This document shows positions 16,287-24,064 of a stretch of DNA of 35,312 nucleotides, piece by piece. The DNA is from UBA11475 sp045593005 (GTDB taxonomy: Bacteria; Bacillota; Clostridia; Christensenellales; Borkfalkiaceae), in contig JAZNVV010000001.1 in the NCBI GenBank assembly GCA_045593005.1, positions 1 to 35,312 of the forward strand. Reading direction: 5' to 3'. A program made the translations under genes and the position numbers. Position 1 is the stretch's first letter. Each line of letters starts with the position of its first letter. A model generated the notes under the pieces. That model was not told the origin of the DNA and did not search any database. It saw nothing but the letters and a program-made list of their open reading frames with translations.

Positions 16287-16304
16287 AAAACAATACTTGT
16301 TTTC

Positions 16305-16333
16305 CACTTTTTGGGCATATTGCACAAAAAGTG
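16305..16333. repeat. 29-base near-perfect palindrome between cadA and pgi
   Basis: CACTTTTTG and CAAAAAGTG pair over nine bases, and inside them GCA and TGC can pair around a TAT centre, with one G:A mismatch. It is 11 bases past the cadA stop. No T-run follows on the minus strand, so it is either an atypical terminator for cadA or an operator about 40 bases upstream of the pgi -35 element. Confidence 0.6.
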
Positions 16334-16344
16334 AGCGTTGTATT

Positions 16345-18315
16345 TTATGTTTTAAAGTTAAGTTTATTTCTAAAACTGTTTAATACGGCAATTAACATTA
16401 CGCCTACGTCGGCTAAAACGGCAAGAAAAGTTGGCAAATTAATTATTATTGATAAAACCATAATTGCTACTTTAATTAAAATAGCACCTATTATATTTTC
16501 TAATACAATTTTTTTAGTTCTTTTAGCAATCTTTTTACTTACAACAATCTTATTAACGTCGTTATCCATTATAACTATATCTGAAGAAGAAATTGCAGAT
16601 GAACTTCCCCCACCCATAGCAATACCTACGTCGGCAATTTTTATGCAAGGCGCGTCGTTTATTCCGTCGCCAACGTATGCAACTTTATAGCCTTTTGAAA
16701 TATAATTTTTAACTTCGTCAATTTTTCCACTTGGCAATAATTCTGCCTTAAATTCATTTATACCAACTAAATTTGCAACGTTTTTTACTTTATTATAGTT
16801 ATCGCCCGAAAGAATTATATTTTTGGTTTTTAATTTATTTATACTTTCCTTAATATTATTTTTAATAGTATCTTCCAGTTTAACCATTCCGGCGTATTTG
16901 CCGTTAATTGCACAAAAGATAGCCGTGCCATCAACAGTATCTAAATTATAAATTTTATATTCATTAAGTAACTTTGCGTTACCAACTATAACCTCCTCAT
17001 CATTGACTATTCCAACAATACCCTTGCCAGAATATTCACAAACATTATTTACGCAGTAAATATTAGGATATTTTTTATATATTGCTTTTGATAACGGGTG
17101 CGTCGATTTGCTTTCAAGTGAAGATATGTACTTTAACAATTCGTTATCAGATAAATTAGTGTGATTTACAATTTCAACAACGTCAAACTCCCCCGTAGTT
17201 ATAGTTCCCGTTTTATCAAAAACAAATAGGTCAACGTCGTTTAGCTTGTCAATATAATATCCACCACGCACTAAAACGCCCTTTTTAGCAAGATAGCCTA
17301 TCCCTGCAAAATAGGTTAACGGAACGGATATAACTAATGCGCACGGACAAGATATTACTAATATTGAAAATGCAGAATATATCCATTTTGTAAAGTTAAA
17401 TGAATCTATTAAAGGCACAATGGTTGCCACAAATAATGCTATTATAACTACTATCGGCGTATAAATTTTTGCAAATTTTGTAATAAATTTTTGACTTTTT
17501 GACTTTTTCTTTGTCGCCTCTTTAATTAACTCTACAATTTTATTTGCCGTTGAATTTTGAGCCGTTTTTGTTACCTGTATTTTAATAGGTGCTCCTACGT
17601 TAATTATTCCACTATAAACTTCTTCCGATTTATAAAATTCCTTTGGCAAACTTTCGCCACTAATCACCTTGGTGTCAAACACACCGTATTCAGAAATTAA
17701 AATTCCGTCGTTTGAAACCCTTTCGCCTGAAAACACCTCGATAATATCGCCTACTTTTACATTTTTGACAGAAGTTTTAACGTATTTTTCGCCATGAACA
17801 ACGTTTGCTGTATCAGTCGTTATTTCTGCTAGCGAAGAAATTGATTTTTCAGTATGTTTTATACTAAAATTTTCAAACGTTTCCCCTATTAAAAATAATA
17901 TCAAAACTAGCGCGCCTTCAAAATATTCTCCTATAATTATTGCACCAAAAGAGGCTATCAACATTAAAAGTTTTTCGCTGATAAAATCTTTATTTTTTAT
18001 TGATTTAATAACGTCAATCAACATTGAAAAACCTATCGGCATTATAGATATTATTCCAAAAACAAGTTTTACTTTATTATTTAAGTTAAACACGTACGGA
18101 ATTACTATTAAAAATATAGATAAAATAATTTTTATAAAGGTTGTTACGTTATATCTAAAAAAGTTATTTTTATTAACCGAATTAGTTTTTGTTTTACTAC
18201 TACAACTACTACACGTACACCCTTCAATTTTAATACTATTTTTATCAATTAAAGTCTTATTTTTTACTTGCTTATTACTGTTTAATTTTATTTTTTGCTT
18301 ATTATTAAATTGCAT
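16345..18315 (-). CDS. cadA: Zn/Cd/Pb-exporting P1B-type ATPase (CadA/ZntA-like)
   Basis: Heavy-metal efflux pump of 656 residues in the plasma membrane. Visible motifs are the CPC metal site (Cys323-Pro-Cys325), the phosphorylated Asp367 in DKTGT, the HP dipeptide (406-407) and GDGINDAP (549-556). In the last two helices the lysine in GAILIKVAIM and the aspartate in LADVGVML match the Zn/Cd/Pb class (ZntA Lys693 and Asp714). The N-terminus lacks a folded HMA domain with GMxCxxC and carries only a short CTCSSC cluster (33-38). An SmtB/CadC-type repressor gene lies just upstream, and a copy of its likely operator lies in the gap. The exact metal is not settled by sequence. Confidence 0.92.
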   Translation of the reverse strand: MQFNNKQKIKLNSNKQVKNKTLIDKNSIKIEGCTCSSCSSKTKTNSVNKNNFFRYNVTTFIKIILSIFLIVIPYVFNLNNKVKLVFGIISIMPIGFSMLIDVIKSIKNKDFISEKLLMLIASFGAIIIGEYFEGALVLILFLIGETFENFSIKHTEKSISSLAEITTDTANVVHGEKYVKTSVKNVKVGDIIEVFSGERVSNDGILISEYGVFDTKVISGESLPKEFYKSEEVYSGIINVGAPIKIQVTKTAQNSTANKIVELIKEATKKKSKSQKFITKFAKIYTPIVVIIALFVATIVPLIDSFNFTKWIYSAFSILVISCPCALVISVPLTYFAGIGYLAKKGVLVRGGYYIDKLNDVDLFVFDKTGTITTGEFDVVEIVNHTNLSDNELLKYISSLESKSTHPLSKAIYKKYPNIYCVNNVCEYSGKGIVGIVNDEEVIVGNAKLLNEYKIYNLDTVDGTAIFCAINGKYAGMVKLEDTIKNNIKESINKLKTKNIILSGDNYNKVKNVANLVGINEFKAELLPSGKIDEVKNYISKGYKVAYVGDGINDAPCIKIADVGIAMGGGSSSAISSSDIVIMDNDVNKIVVSKKIAKRTKKIVLENIIGAILIKVAIMVLSIIINLPTFLAVLADVGVMLIAVLNSFRNKLNFKT

Positions 18316-18330
18316 ATTTTCCCCTTTAGT

Positions 18331-18350
18331 ATATTAGCGATTACTAATAT
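18331..18350. promoter_or_regulatory. Operator copy in front of cadA
   Basis: ATATTAG-N6-CTAATAT is a perfect 7-base inverted repeat. It shares its sequence, length and position with the operator before the repressor gene: in both, the minus-strand TAATAT of one arm would serve as the -10 element. The -35 here is poor, so this is probably a weak, metal-controlled internal promoter. Confidence 0.6.
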
Positions 18351-18364
18351 TATTTTTATTAATA

Positions 18365-18383
18365 AAGACGCTAAAAGCGCCTT
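18365..18383 (-). terminator. Weak terminator or attenuator after the ArsR-family gene
   Basis: On the minus strand AAGGCGC, a five-base loop and GCGTCTT form a 7-base stem with one G:U pair, two bases past the stop, followed by an AT-rich stretch with only short T-runs. It may reduce but not block read-through into cadA. Confidence 0.5.
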
Positions 18384-18385
18384 CA

Positions 18386-18724
18386 TTAACAATCTAAATG
18401 TTTAATTGAAATATTAATAATATCCTTGACGTGTTCATCAGCAATAGAATATAAAACTTGATTGCCCGATTTGCGTGATTTTAAAATATTACAGTCTTTG
18501 AGCTTTCTTAAATGTTGCGAAGTAGCCGACTGCTTTCCACCAGTAATTTCACATAAATGATACACGCAAAGCTCCCCCTCCATTAAAGCAAGCAAAATCT
18601 TCATTCTATTAGGCTCACCTATTAAATTAAACACAACGGCAAGTTTATTTACTGTTTCAACACTTTTACTATCATTAGATAATAGTTTAACTATGCTTTC
18701 ATGGTTTTTACAAGTACATTTCAT
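18386..18724 (-). CDS. ArsR/SmtB-family metal-sensing repressor (CadC/SmtB-like)
   Basis: A 112-residue winged-helix dimeric repressor that would release DNA when it binds metal. The DNA-recognition region is QSATSQHLRKLKD (65-77). Two possible metal sites are visible. The C-terminal alpha-5 site has Asp96, His98 and His109 with exactly the SmtB spacing, but Cys112 replaces the SmtB glutamate. Near the N-terminus Cys3 and Cys5 (KCTC), with Cys53 in ELCVYHL, resemble the CadC alpha-3N site, although the second cysteine of the CadC ELCVCDL motif is tyrosine here. It precedes the P1B ATPase gene it would control, has its own promoter, and is expected to repress itself. Confidence 0.9.
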   Translation of the reverse strand: MKCTCKNHESIVKLLSNDSKSVETVNKLAVVFNLIGEPNRMKILLALMEGELCVYHLCEITGGKQSATSQHLRKLKDCNILKSRKSGNQVLYSIADEHVKDIINISIKHLDC

Positions 18725-18743
18725 TTGATTTTACCTCATTTCT

Positions 18744-18772
18744 ATATTAGCAAACATTAATATACTTGTCAA
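18744..18772 (-). promoter_or_regulatory. Promoter and overlapping operator of the metal-efflux operon
   Basis: TTGACA (18772-18767), a 17-base spacer and TAATAT (18749-18744) on the minus strand, a near-consensus promoter. The operator-like repeat ATATTAG-N6-TTAATAT (18744-18763) covers the -10 element and part of the spacer, where a bound repressor would exclude polymerase. The -35 begins only eight bases past the spoIVA stop. Confidence 0.75.
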
Positions 18773-18780
18773 TTATTTTT

Positions 18781-20256
18781 TTACAATAATATACAAATTA
18801 CCCCACCTTTTCCATCATTTACAATACGGGTAACGGTCTTTCTCATTTTGTTTTGCGCATCAATTGAAATATTCGACGCCTTTCTCTTTAAACCATCATT
18901 TATAAGTTCATTGAGCGTTTTTCCAAATATATTCGTAGATAAAATATTTTTTGGATTTTCAGTAAATTCTTCATTTAATTTTTGTATAAGTTCTTCGCTT
19001 TGCTCTTTATTGCCAACAATAGGAGCGACTTCCGTTTTCAAGTCTACGTTGATTATATGTAAACTTGGTGCAACTGCTTTAAACTTGACACCGTATCTTC
19101 CATTTTGTCTTGTAATAATAGGTTCGTCCAAAAGCATTGCATCTTGGTCAGGTTCAACTATGCCGTAGCCTGTTTCCTTTGCACTATTTAATGCGTAACG
19201 AATTTTTGAATATTCTCTTTTTGCCTCCGACAATTCTTTGACGTAACTTATTAACTCAAATTCATCACGTATATCGTCGTCGCATTCTTCGCTTAAAACT
19301 TTATAAAACAGACCGTCTTTTGGTTTAACCATGTAGTTTGCCGTGCCGTCTGCAAGATTAAAACCAACAAGTTCAGGGGTGTTTAAGTTTTCGTCATCAA
19401 AAAGTTTTTCAACAACGCCAAAATCTCTCATTTTGAAAACGTTTTTTGACGCACTTTTTAAGCCTTCGGATAATTTTTGTATTATTTCATTATTAGCAGG
19501 CAACGCTTGCATCCATTTTGGAATATCAACTTCAAATTTTTGCATAGGAAATTCGTACAATACGCTTTCCATTAGATTAGAAATATCGTCCTCGGACATA
19601 TTTGCAACGTCAAGTATAATTACAGGAACGTTATATTTTTCTTCAAGTTCATTTCTTAAAGTTATCGTTGCATTTGAATTTACGTCTTTACAGTTTAATA
19701 CTATAACAAACGGCTTATTTAATTCTTTTAATTCACTAACGACACGCTCCTCTGCTGAAATATAACTTTCACGTGGGATATCGCAAATACTGCCGTCAGT
19801 AGTCACTAAAATTCCGATTGTTGAATAATCTTCAATAACTTTTCTTGTTCCTATTTCTGCAGCGCTTGCAAAAGTAATTTCTTCATCAGACCAAGGTGTT
19901 TTTACCAAGCGTGGCTTGCCGTCCTCTTCGTGACCGATTGCCCCGTCAACTAAATATCCAACGCAATCAACAAGCCTTACGTTAGCGTATACTTTATTTT
20001 TGAATTGAACTTTAACAGCATTTGCTGGCACAAATTTAGGTTGACTTGTCATAATTGTACGGCCGTCAGCCGATTGTGGCATTTCATCCGTTGCTATTTG
20101 CTTATATAGTTTATTACTAATATTAGGAAGAACGATTTTATCCATAAAAGAAGAAATAAAGGTTGATTTCCCCGTTCTTACCGGACCTATTACGCCTATA
20201 TAGATATCCCCACCTGTACGCTTGGATATATCTTTGTAAATGTCGTACTTTTCCAT
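18781..20256 (-). CDS. spoIVA: Stage IV sporulation protein A, spore coat basement ATPase
   Basis: SpoIVA polymerises on the forespore surface in an ATP-dependent way and anchors coat assembly. The 491-residue protein is colinear with B. subtilis SpoIVA (492): MEKYDIYKDISKRTGGD start, Walker A GPVRTGKST with Lys30, LVDCVGY switch region, ITTDGSI, and the GGVICILL C-terminus that matches the membrane-targeting end. The start is the ATG at 20256 because GGGAGG lies seven bases before it; a frame extending five codons further overlaps that site. The plsY gene is upstream. No terminator follows, so mother-cell transcripts may run into the metal-resistance operon. Confidence 0.97.
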   Translation of the reverse strand: MEKYDIYKDISKRTGGDIYIGVIGPVRTGKSTFISSFMDKIVLPNISNKLYKQIATDEMPQSADGRTIMTSQPKFVPANAVKVQFKNKVYANVRLVDCVGYLVDGAIGHEEDGKPRLVKTPWSDEEITFASAAEIGTRKVIEDYSTIGILVTTDGSICDIPRESYISAEERVVSELKELNKPFVIVLNCKDVNSNATITLRNELEEKYNVPVIILDVANMSEDDISNLMESVLYEFPMQKFEVDIPKWMQALPANNEIIQKLSEGLKSASKNVFKMRDFGVVEKLFDDENLNTPELVGFNLADGTANYMVKPKDGLFYKVLSEECDDDIRDEFELISYVKELSEAKREYSKIRYALNSAKETGYGIVEPDQDAMLLDEPIITRQNGRYGVKFKAVAPSLHIINVDLKTEVAPIVGNKEQSEELIQKLNEEFTENPKNILSTNIFGKTLNELINDGLKRKASNISIDAQNKMRKTVTRIVNDGKGGVICILL

Positions 20257-20268
20257 TAAAAAACCTCC

Positions 20269-20291
20269 CATACACTATACGATAGTATATG
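20269..20291. repeat. Palindrome over the spoIVA -10 region
   Basis: CATACACTAT, three central bases and ATAGTATATG form 10-base arms with one mismatch. The palindrome covers the -10 element and the expected start of the spoIVA transcript and ends just before the Shine-Dalgarno. It could be a binding site for a mother-cell regulator. Confidence 0.55.
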
Positions 20292-20312
20292 AGAGATCAT
20301 TTTTATTTATGA
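20284..20312 (-). promoter_or_regulatory. Candidate sigma-E promoter of spoIVA
   Basis: TCATAAA (20312-20306), a 14-base spacer and CATATACT (20291-20284) on the minus strand. This fits the sigma-E pattern (KMATAWW, 14 bases, CATACANT) with one mismatch. In B. subtilis spoIVA is transcribed by sigma-E in the mother cell. Confidence 0.7.
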
Positions 20313-20330
20313 AATTAAATATTTAATTTA

Positions 20331-21089
20331 TTAAACGTTTTTATTATTTTCTTTTTTTGTAAGTTTTTTTTGCTTGTGTTTAAAAATCATTGCCTTAAAT
20401 GAAGTTGCGTGTTCTTCCCCTTTGAGCATCCTTTCAATATTTTTTCGGTGAGCAATCCACGTAACGAAACATATTAAGCCGATTATCCCACAAGAAATCA
20501 TATAAAAAACGTCTTGCGAGCGAATACCCGGTAAACCTGCGTATTTAACGTACAAATAAATACTATTTGCGATAGCAGGTGGAGTTATAGCTATAAACGA
20601 CCCCATTGCTCCAAATTCAGTATGATAAATAAAAAGCACGGCTGCAAAACAAGCCATTACGGCAATTATTGCTATTGCAAGCCTTGACGTACAAGAGCAA
20701 ACCATTAATGCACCTAACGTAGTTGCAATTCCTTTACCACCCTTAAACTTATATAATACTGGATAAATATGTCCTAAAACGGCGCAAAAGCCAAAAGCAT
20801 ATTTCGCCAAATCTGCCATATCAAAAGGAACACCCGGTGCTGGAGCCTTATTTGAAAATACTAAAAACCCGATTAATGCAGGAATTACTCCTTTAAGCGC
20901 ATCTAAAAGCAAGGTTAAAATGCCTATTTTGATTCCAAAATTACGGCTCATATTCATAGTACCAGGGTTACCACTACCAAGATTTCTTATATCGTTTTTT
21001 TTAAGTTTTGAAATCCATATTGCGTTGTTTACGTTGCCTATAAAATATGATGCAACAGCAAAAATGGAAAATAAAATCCAGTTACTCAT
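20331..21089 (-). CDS. plsY: Glycerol-3-phosphate acyltransferase PlsY
   Basis: Integral membrane acyltransferase that uses acyl-phosphate to acylate glycerol-3-phosphate, the first step of phospholipid synthesis. The three family motifs are seen: LGSGNPGTMNMSR (about 37-49), the KFKGGKGIATTLGA block (about 114-127) and the C-terminal region near HRKNIERMLKGEE. At 252 residues it is longer than usual (about 200), mainly because of a basic C-terminal tail. Its ATG overlaps the der stop by one base (TAATG). The order der-plsY-spoIVA is familiar from spore formers. Confidence 0.95.
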   Translation of the reverse strand: MSNWILFSIFAVASYFIGNVNNAIWISKLKKNDIRNLGSGNPGTMNMSRNFGIKIGILTLLLDALKGVIPALIGFLVFSNKAPAPGVPFDMADLAKYAFGFCAVLGHIYPVLYKFKGGKGIATTLGALMVCSCTSRLAIAIIAVMACFAAVLFIYHTEFGAMGSFIAITPPAIANSIYLYVKYAGLPGIRSQDVFYMISCGIIGLICFVTWIAHRKNIERMLKGEEHATSFKAMIFKHKQKKLTKKENNKNV

Positions 21090-22405
21090 TATTCGTTCTT
21101 GTCTTGTTCTCTAATAATTATTCTTATAGGAGTGCCTTCAAAATTAAATGCACGCCTTATTTCGTTTTCAAGATATCTTTTATATGAAAAATGCATTAAC
21201 GTTACGTCGTTTACAAAGAAAATAAACACCGGTGGAGCAACCGATATTTGTGAAACGTACATAATTTTAAGACGCTTTCCTTTATATGACGGTGGTTCGT
21301 TCATTCTAACAGCGTCAATAATCATATCGTTTAATTTACCAGTTGAAACCCTAAAATGAGCATTTTCATGTACTTCTTCGGCTATTTTAAGTAATTTTTC
21401 AGTTCGTAAACCCGTTTTTGCTGAAATATATATCGACTTAAAATAGTCCATAAATTTAAGCGCCTCTTGCAAAGTTGCATCAAATTTATTAATAGTATAG
21501 GTGTCCTTTTCAACAAGGTCCCACTTATTCATACAAATAATTGACGGCTTACCCTGCTCATGTACGTAGCCTAAAATTTTTACGTCTTGCTCCGTTATGC
21601 CGTCAACGGCGTCAATCATCATAATACATACGTCAGCACGGCGTATCGCTGCAAAAGAACGCAATACACTATAATATTCAACATCCTCGTCAACAGAACG
21701 TTTTTTACGTATGCCAGCCGTATCGATTAAAGTGTATTTTTTGCCGTTTAACTCAAATTTGCTGTCAATAGCATCACGCGTTGTGCCTGCGATTGAAGAT
21801 ACGATAGTCCTTTCAATACCCAAAAGTTTATTACATAAACTTGATTTGCCAGCATTAGGCTTTCCTACGACGGCGATTTTTAAACTTTCATCATCATCTT
21901 CATAATTAAAATCATCAAAATAAGATACAACTTCGTCTAATAAATCTCCTGTCCCCGTACCGTGCTCAGCTGAAATACCAAAAGGTTCTCCTAACGCCAA
22001 ATTATAATATTCGTACAACTTTGAAGGATCGTAATTATCCATTTTATTAACGGCAAGAACAACGGGTTTGCCTGACTTTTTAAGTTTTAATGCAACTTCT
22101 TCATCATTAGCGTTAATTCCCGTTTTTACGTCAGTAAAGAAAATTATAACGTCAGCCGTGTCAATAGCAATTTCAGCCTGTTTTTTGATGTGCGACCACA
22201 TTTCGTCATCAGAGCGAAGTTCTAAACCACCCGTATCTACAAGCGTAAATTGTTTACCACACCATTCAGCGTCTGCATATAATCTATCACGCGTAACACC
22301 CGGCTGGTCCTTTACTATCGAAAGCTTTTGCCCTACTATTCTATTAAAAAAAGTCGATTTGCCAACGTTAGGCTTACCGACGATTGCTACTAATGGTTTT
22401 GCCAT
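21089..22405 (-). CDS. der: Ribosome biogenesis GTPase Der (EngA)
   Basis: Essential GTPase with two G domains in tandem that aids maturation of the 50S ribosomal subunit. The first P-loop is GKPNVGKS (10-17) with DTGG (57-60) and NKMD; the second is GKPNAGKS (181-188) with DTAGIRKK and NKWD. The C-terminal KH-like domain (about 350-438) ends with GTPIRIIIREQDK, as is usual. Length 438 is normal. The Shine-Dalgarno before the ATG is weak. It leads the der-plsY-spoIVA cluster. Confidence 0.97.
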   Translation of the reverse strand: MAKPLVAIVGKPNVGKSTFFNRIVGQKLSIVKDQPGVTRDRLYADAEWCGKQFTLVDTGGLELRSDDEMWSHIKKQAEIAIDTADVIIFFTDVKTGINANDEEVALKLKKSGKPVVLAVNKMDNYDPSKLYEYYNLALGEPFGISAEHGTGTGDLLDEVVSYFDDFNYEDDDESLKIAVVGKPNAGKSSLCNKLLGIERTIVSSIAGTTRDAIDSKFELNGKKYTLIDTAGIRKKRSVDEDVEYYSVLRSFAAIRRADVCIMMIDAVDGITEQDVKILGYVHEQGKPSIICMNKWDLVEKDTYTINKFDATLQEALKFMDYFKSIYISAKTGLRTEKLLKIAEEVHENAHFRVSTGKLNDMIIDAVRMNEPPSYKGKRLKIMYVSQISVAPPVFIFFVNDVTLMHFSYKRYLENEIRRAFNFEGTPIRIIIREQDKNE

Positions 22406-22437
22406 AATTATTACCGTCTTTTATAATTTATATTTCT

Positions 22438-22466
22438 ATTTTAACTTATTATTGTCATTTTGTAAA
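22438..22466 (-). promoter_or_regulatory. Sigma-A promoter of der-plsY
   Basis: TTTACA (22466-22461), a 17-base spacer and TAAAAT (22443-22438) on the minus strand, about 25 bases before the likely transcript leader of der. It lies just past the uracil permease terminator. Confidence 0.7.
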
Positions 22467-22482
22467 GAAAAATAAACGCAAT

Positions 22483-22515
22483 AAAAAAAGGATGTGTTTT
22501 CACACACCCTTTTTT
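22483..22515 (-). terminator. Rho-independent terminator after the uracil permease gene
   Basis: On the minus strand GGGTGTG, a six-base loop and CACATCC form a 7-base stem with one G:U pair, extended by A-run and T-run arms. The T-run completes a textbook terminator five bases past the stop at 22521. Confidence 0.88.
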
Positions 22516-22520
22516 ACTAA

Positions 22521-23972
22521 TTATTCAGCGTCTTTCTTTTCTTCGTCAGTTGCTACGTGACCAAACATTGTCGTTTCAGTTTCAGTAGCATATTCAACTT
22601 TCTTTTCAACTTCTGCTTTAGCAGGTTTTAAGATAATGTTAACTAAAATACCAAGAATAAGCGCACAAGCAATGCTTGAAATTGTAACAGCGCCAAACGT
22701 TAACTTTAATCCACCTAAACCAGTAACTAAAATTACAGCAACGATAAATAAGTTCTTGCTATTATCAAGGTCAACGTGCTTAAACATTCTTAAACCAGAA
22801 ACTGCTATAAAGCCGTATAATGCAATACAAATACCACCAACAATACAAGCAGGGATAGATGCAATAAATAACATTACTGGGTAAATAAATGCAAGAATGA
22901 TACACATAATTGCCGTTGTGAAAATAGTTGCAATAGATGCGTTACCTGTAATAGCAACACAACCAATTGATTCACCATAAGTAGTGTTAGGACAACCACC
23001 CATTAACGCACCAGCAATAGAGCCAACGCCATCACCTAAAAGTGTTCTATGTAAACCTGGTTCTTGTGTTAAATCTTTTTCAATAATAGAACTAATATTC
23101 TTATGGTCAGCAACGTGTTCAGCAAATACAACAAGTGCAACTGGTGCAAATGCAACAAATACTGAAAGTACGCCTGCGCCGTCAATAATAACGCCTTCCT
23201 TAAATAAACCAACTAAAGTAATATTTGGTAACCAGTTATTAAAATCGGCAACTTTCTTAAATACAGTAAAGTCGATAAGTTTTAAATATTCAACGTCAAA
23301 AATCCAACCAAATGCAGTAAAGATAGATGCTAACGCATAACCACCAACAACACCGATAATGAATGGGAACATCTTTAACGATTTGCTACCCTTAACTGAT
23401 GCGATAATAACGATAAAGAAAGTAACTAAACCTACGAATATTGCAAGAAGGTTATAATTAGTGTGTGTTAAAATTGAAAGTTCACCATTTACAAAATCGA
23501 TAAATTGGAAATCAGCAGCAGTATTCATAAGGTTATTCATAGCGCTACCAGATAAACTTAAACCGATAAGCGCAACTGTAGGTCCTATAATAACTGGTGG
23601 CATAAGTTTATTAATCCAGTTAGCACCGACAAATTTAATAATAATTGCAATAACTACGTAAACGCAACCTGCAAAAAGTGAACCTAAAATGATGCCAAAG
23701 TATCCATAAGCAACGGCTGATGCAAGTGGCGAGATAAATGCAAACGAACTACCTAAAAATACAGGGCTCTTAAATTTAGTAAATAACAAGTATACTAAAG
23801 TACCAACGCCTGCGCCGATAAGTGCAGATGCTTGATTTAAGTAGATACCCGTACCATCAGCAAGGATCGGAACTAAAATAGTTGCAGCGATAATTGCCAA
23901 AAGTTGTTGTGCGGCAAAAATTAAATTTTTACCGAACGGTGGACGTTCATTTGGTTGATAAATTAACTTCAT
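22521..23972 (-). CDS. uraA: Uracil permease, NCS2 (nucleobase/ascorbate) family
   Basis: Proton-coupled nucleobase importer of 483 residues with about 14 hydrophobic segments. It matches UraA rather than xanthine transporters in the FAEHVADHKNISSIIEKDL block, the EPGLHRTLLGDGVGS stretch and the GGCPNTTYGESIGCVAITG motif that lines the substrate site. The hydrophilic C-terminal tail (about 450-483) is Glu/Lys/Thr rich. It is monocistronic, with a perfect consensus promoter and a strong terminator. I see no PyrR-type attenuator or riboswitch in the leader of about 50 bases. Confidence 0.92.
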   Translation of the reverse strand: MKLIYQPNERPPFGKNLIFAAQQLLAIIAATILVPILADGTGIYLNQASALIGAGVGTLVYLLFTKFKSPVFLGSSFAFISPLASAVAYGYFGIILGSLFAGCVYVVIAIIIKFVGANWINKLMPPVIIGPTVALIGLSLSGSAMNNLMNTAADFQFIDFVNGELSILTHTNYNLLAIFVGLVTFFIVIIASVKGSKSLKMFPFIIGVVGGYALASIFTAFGWIFDVEYLKLIDFTVFKKVADFNNWLPNITLVGLFKEGVIIDGAGVLSVFVAFAPVALVVFAEHVADHKNISSIIEKDLTQEPGLHRTLLGDGVGSIAGALMGGCPNTTYGESIGCVAITGNASIATIFTTAIMCIILAFIYPVMLFIASIPACIVGGICIALYGFIAVSGLRMFKHVDLDNSKNLFIVAVILVTGLGGLKLTFGAVTISSIACALILGILVNIILKPAKAEVEKKVEYATETETTMFGHVATDEEKKDAE

Positions 23973-24032
23973 AACCTTCTCCTTTTGTAATTTAATAGAT
24001 AATTTAACGCCTTTTTAGACTTATTAATTATT

Positions 24033-24061
24033 ATTATAAAATGTATAACAAATATTGTCAA
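24033..24061 (-). promoter_or_regulatory. Perfect consensus sigma-A promoter of uraA
   Basis: TTGACA (24061-24056), 17 bases, TATAAT (24038-24033) on the minus strand. The -35 begins three bases past the stop of the RluD-type gene. This is the only full-consensus promoter noticed in the window. Confidence 0.85.
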
Positions 24062-24064
24062 TAT

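Noticed and set aside
16186..16293. A 36-residue hydrophobic N-terminal extension of glucose-6-phosphate isomerase
   Set aside because: It covers the promoter and Shine-Dalgarno; the AGAGGAG site points to the ATG at 16185, and the enzyme is cytoplasmic.
16331..16690. Plus-strand frame of 119 codons
   Set aside because: Opposite the end of the P1B-ATPase gene; the hydrophobic look comes from reverse-complement membrane codons.
19343..19765. Plus-strand frame of 140 codons
   Set aside because: Opposite spoIVA, Ser/Phe-rich in the way antisense frames of AT-rich genes are; no supporting signals.
22068..22475. Plus-strand frame of 135 codons
   Set aside because: Opposite der and its promoter; no ribosome site or recognisable domain.
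23973..24064. Possible riboswitch or PyrR attenuator before the uracil permease
   Set aside because: The leader is only about 50 bases, AT-rich, with no terminator/antiterminator pair and no PyrR loop consensus.
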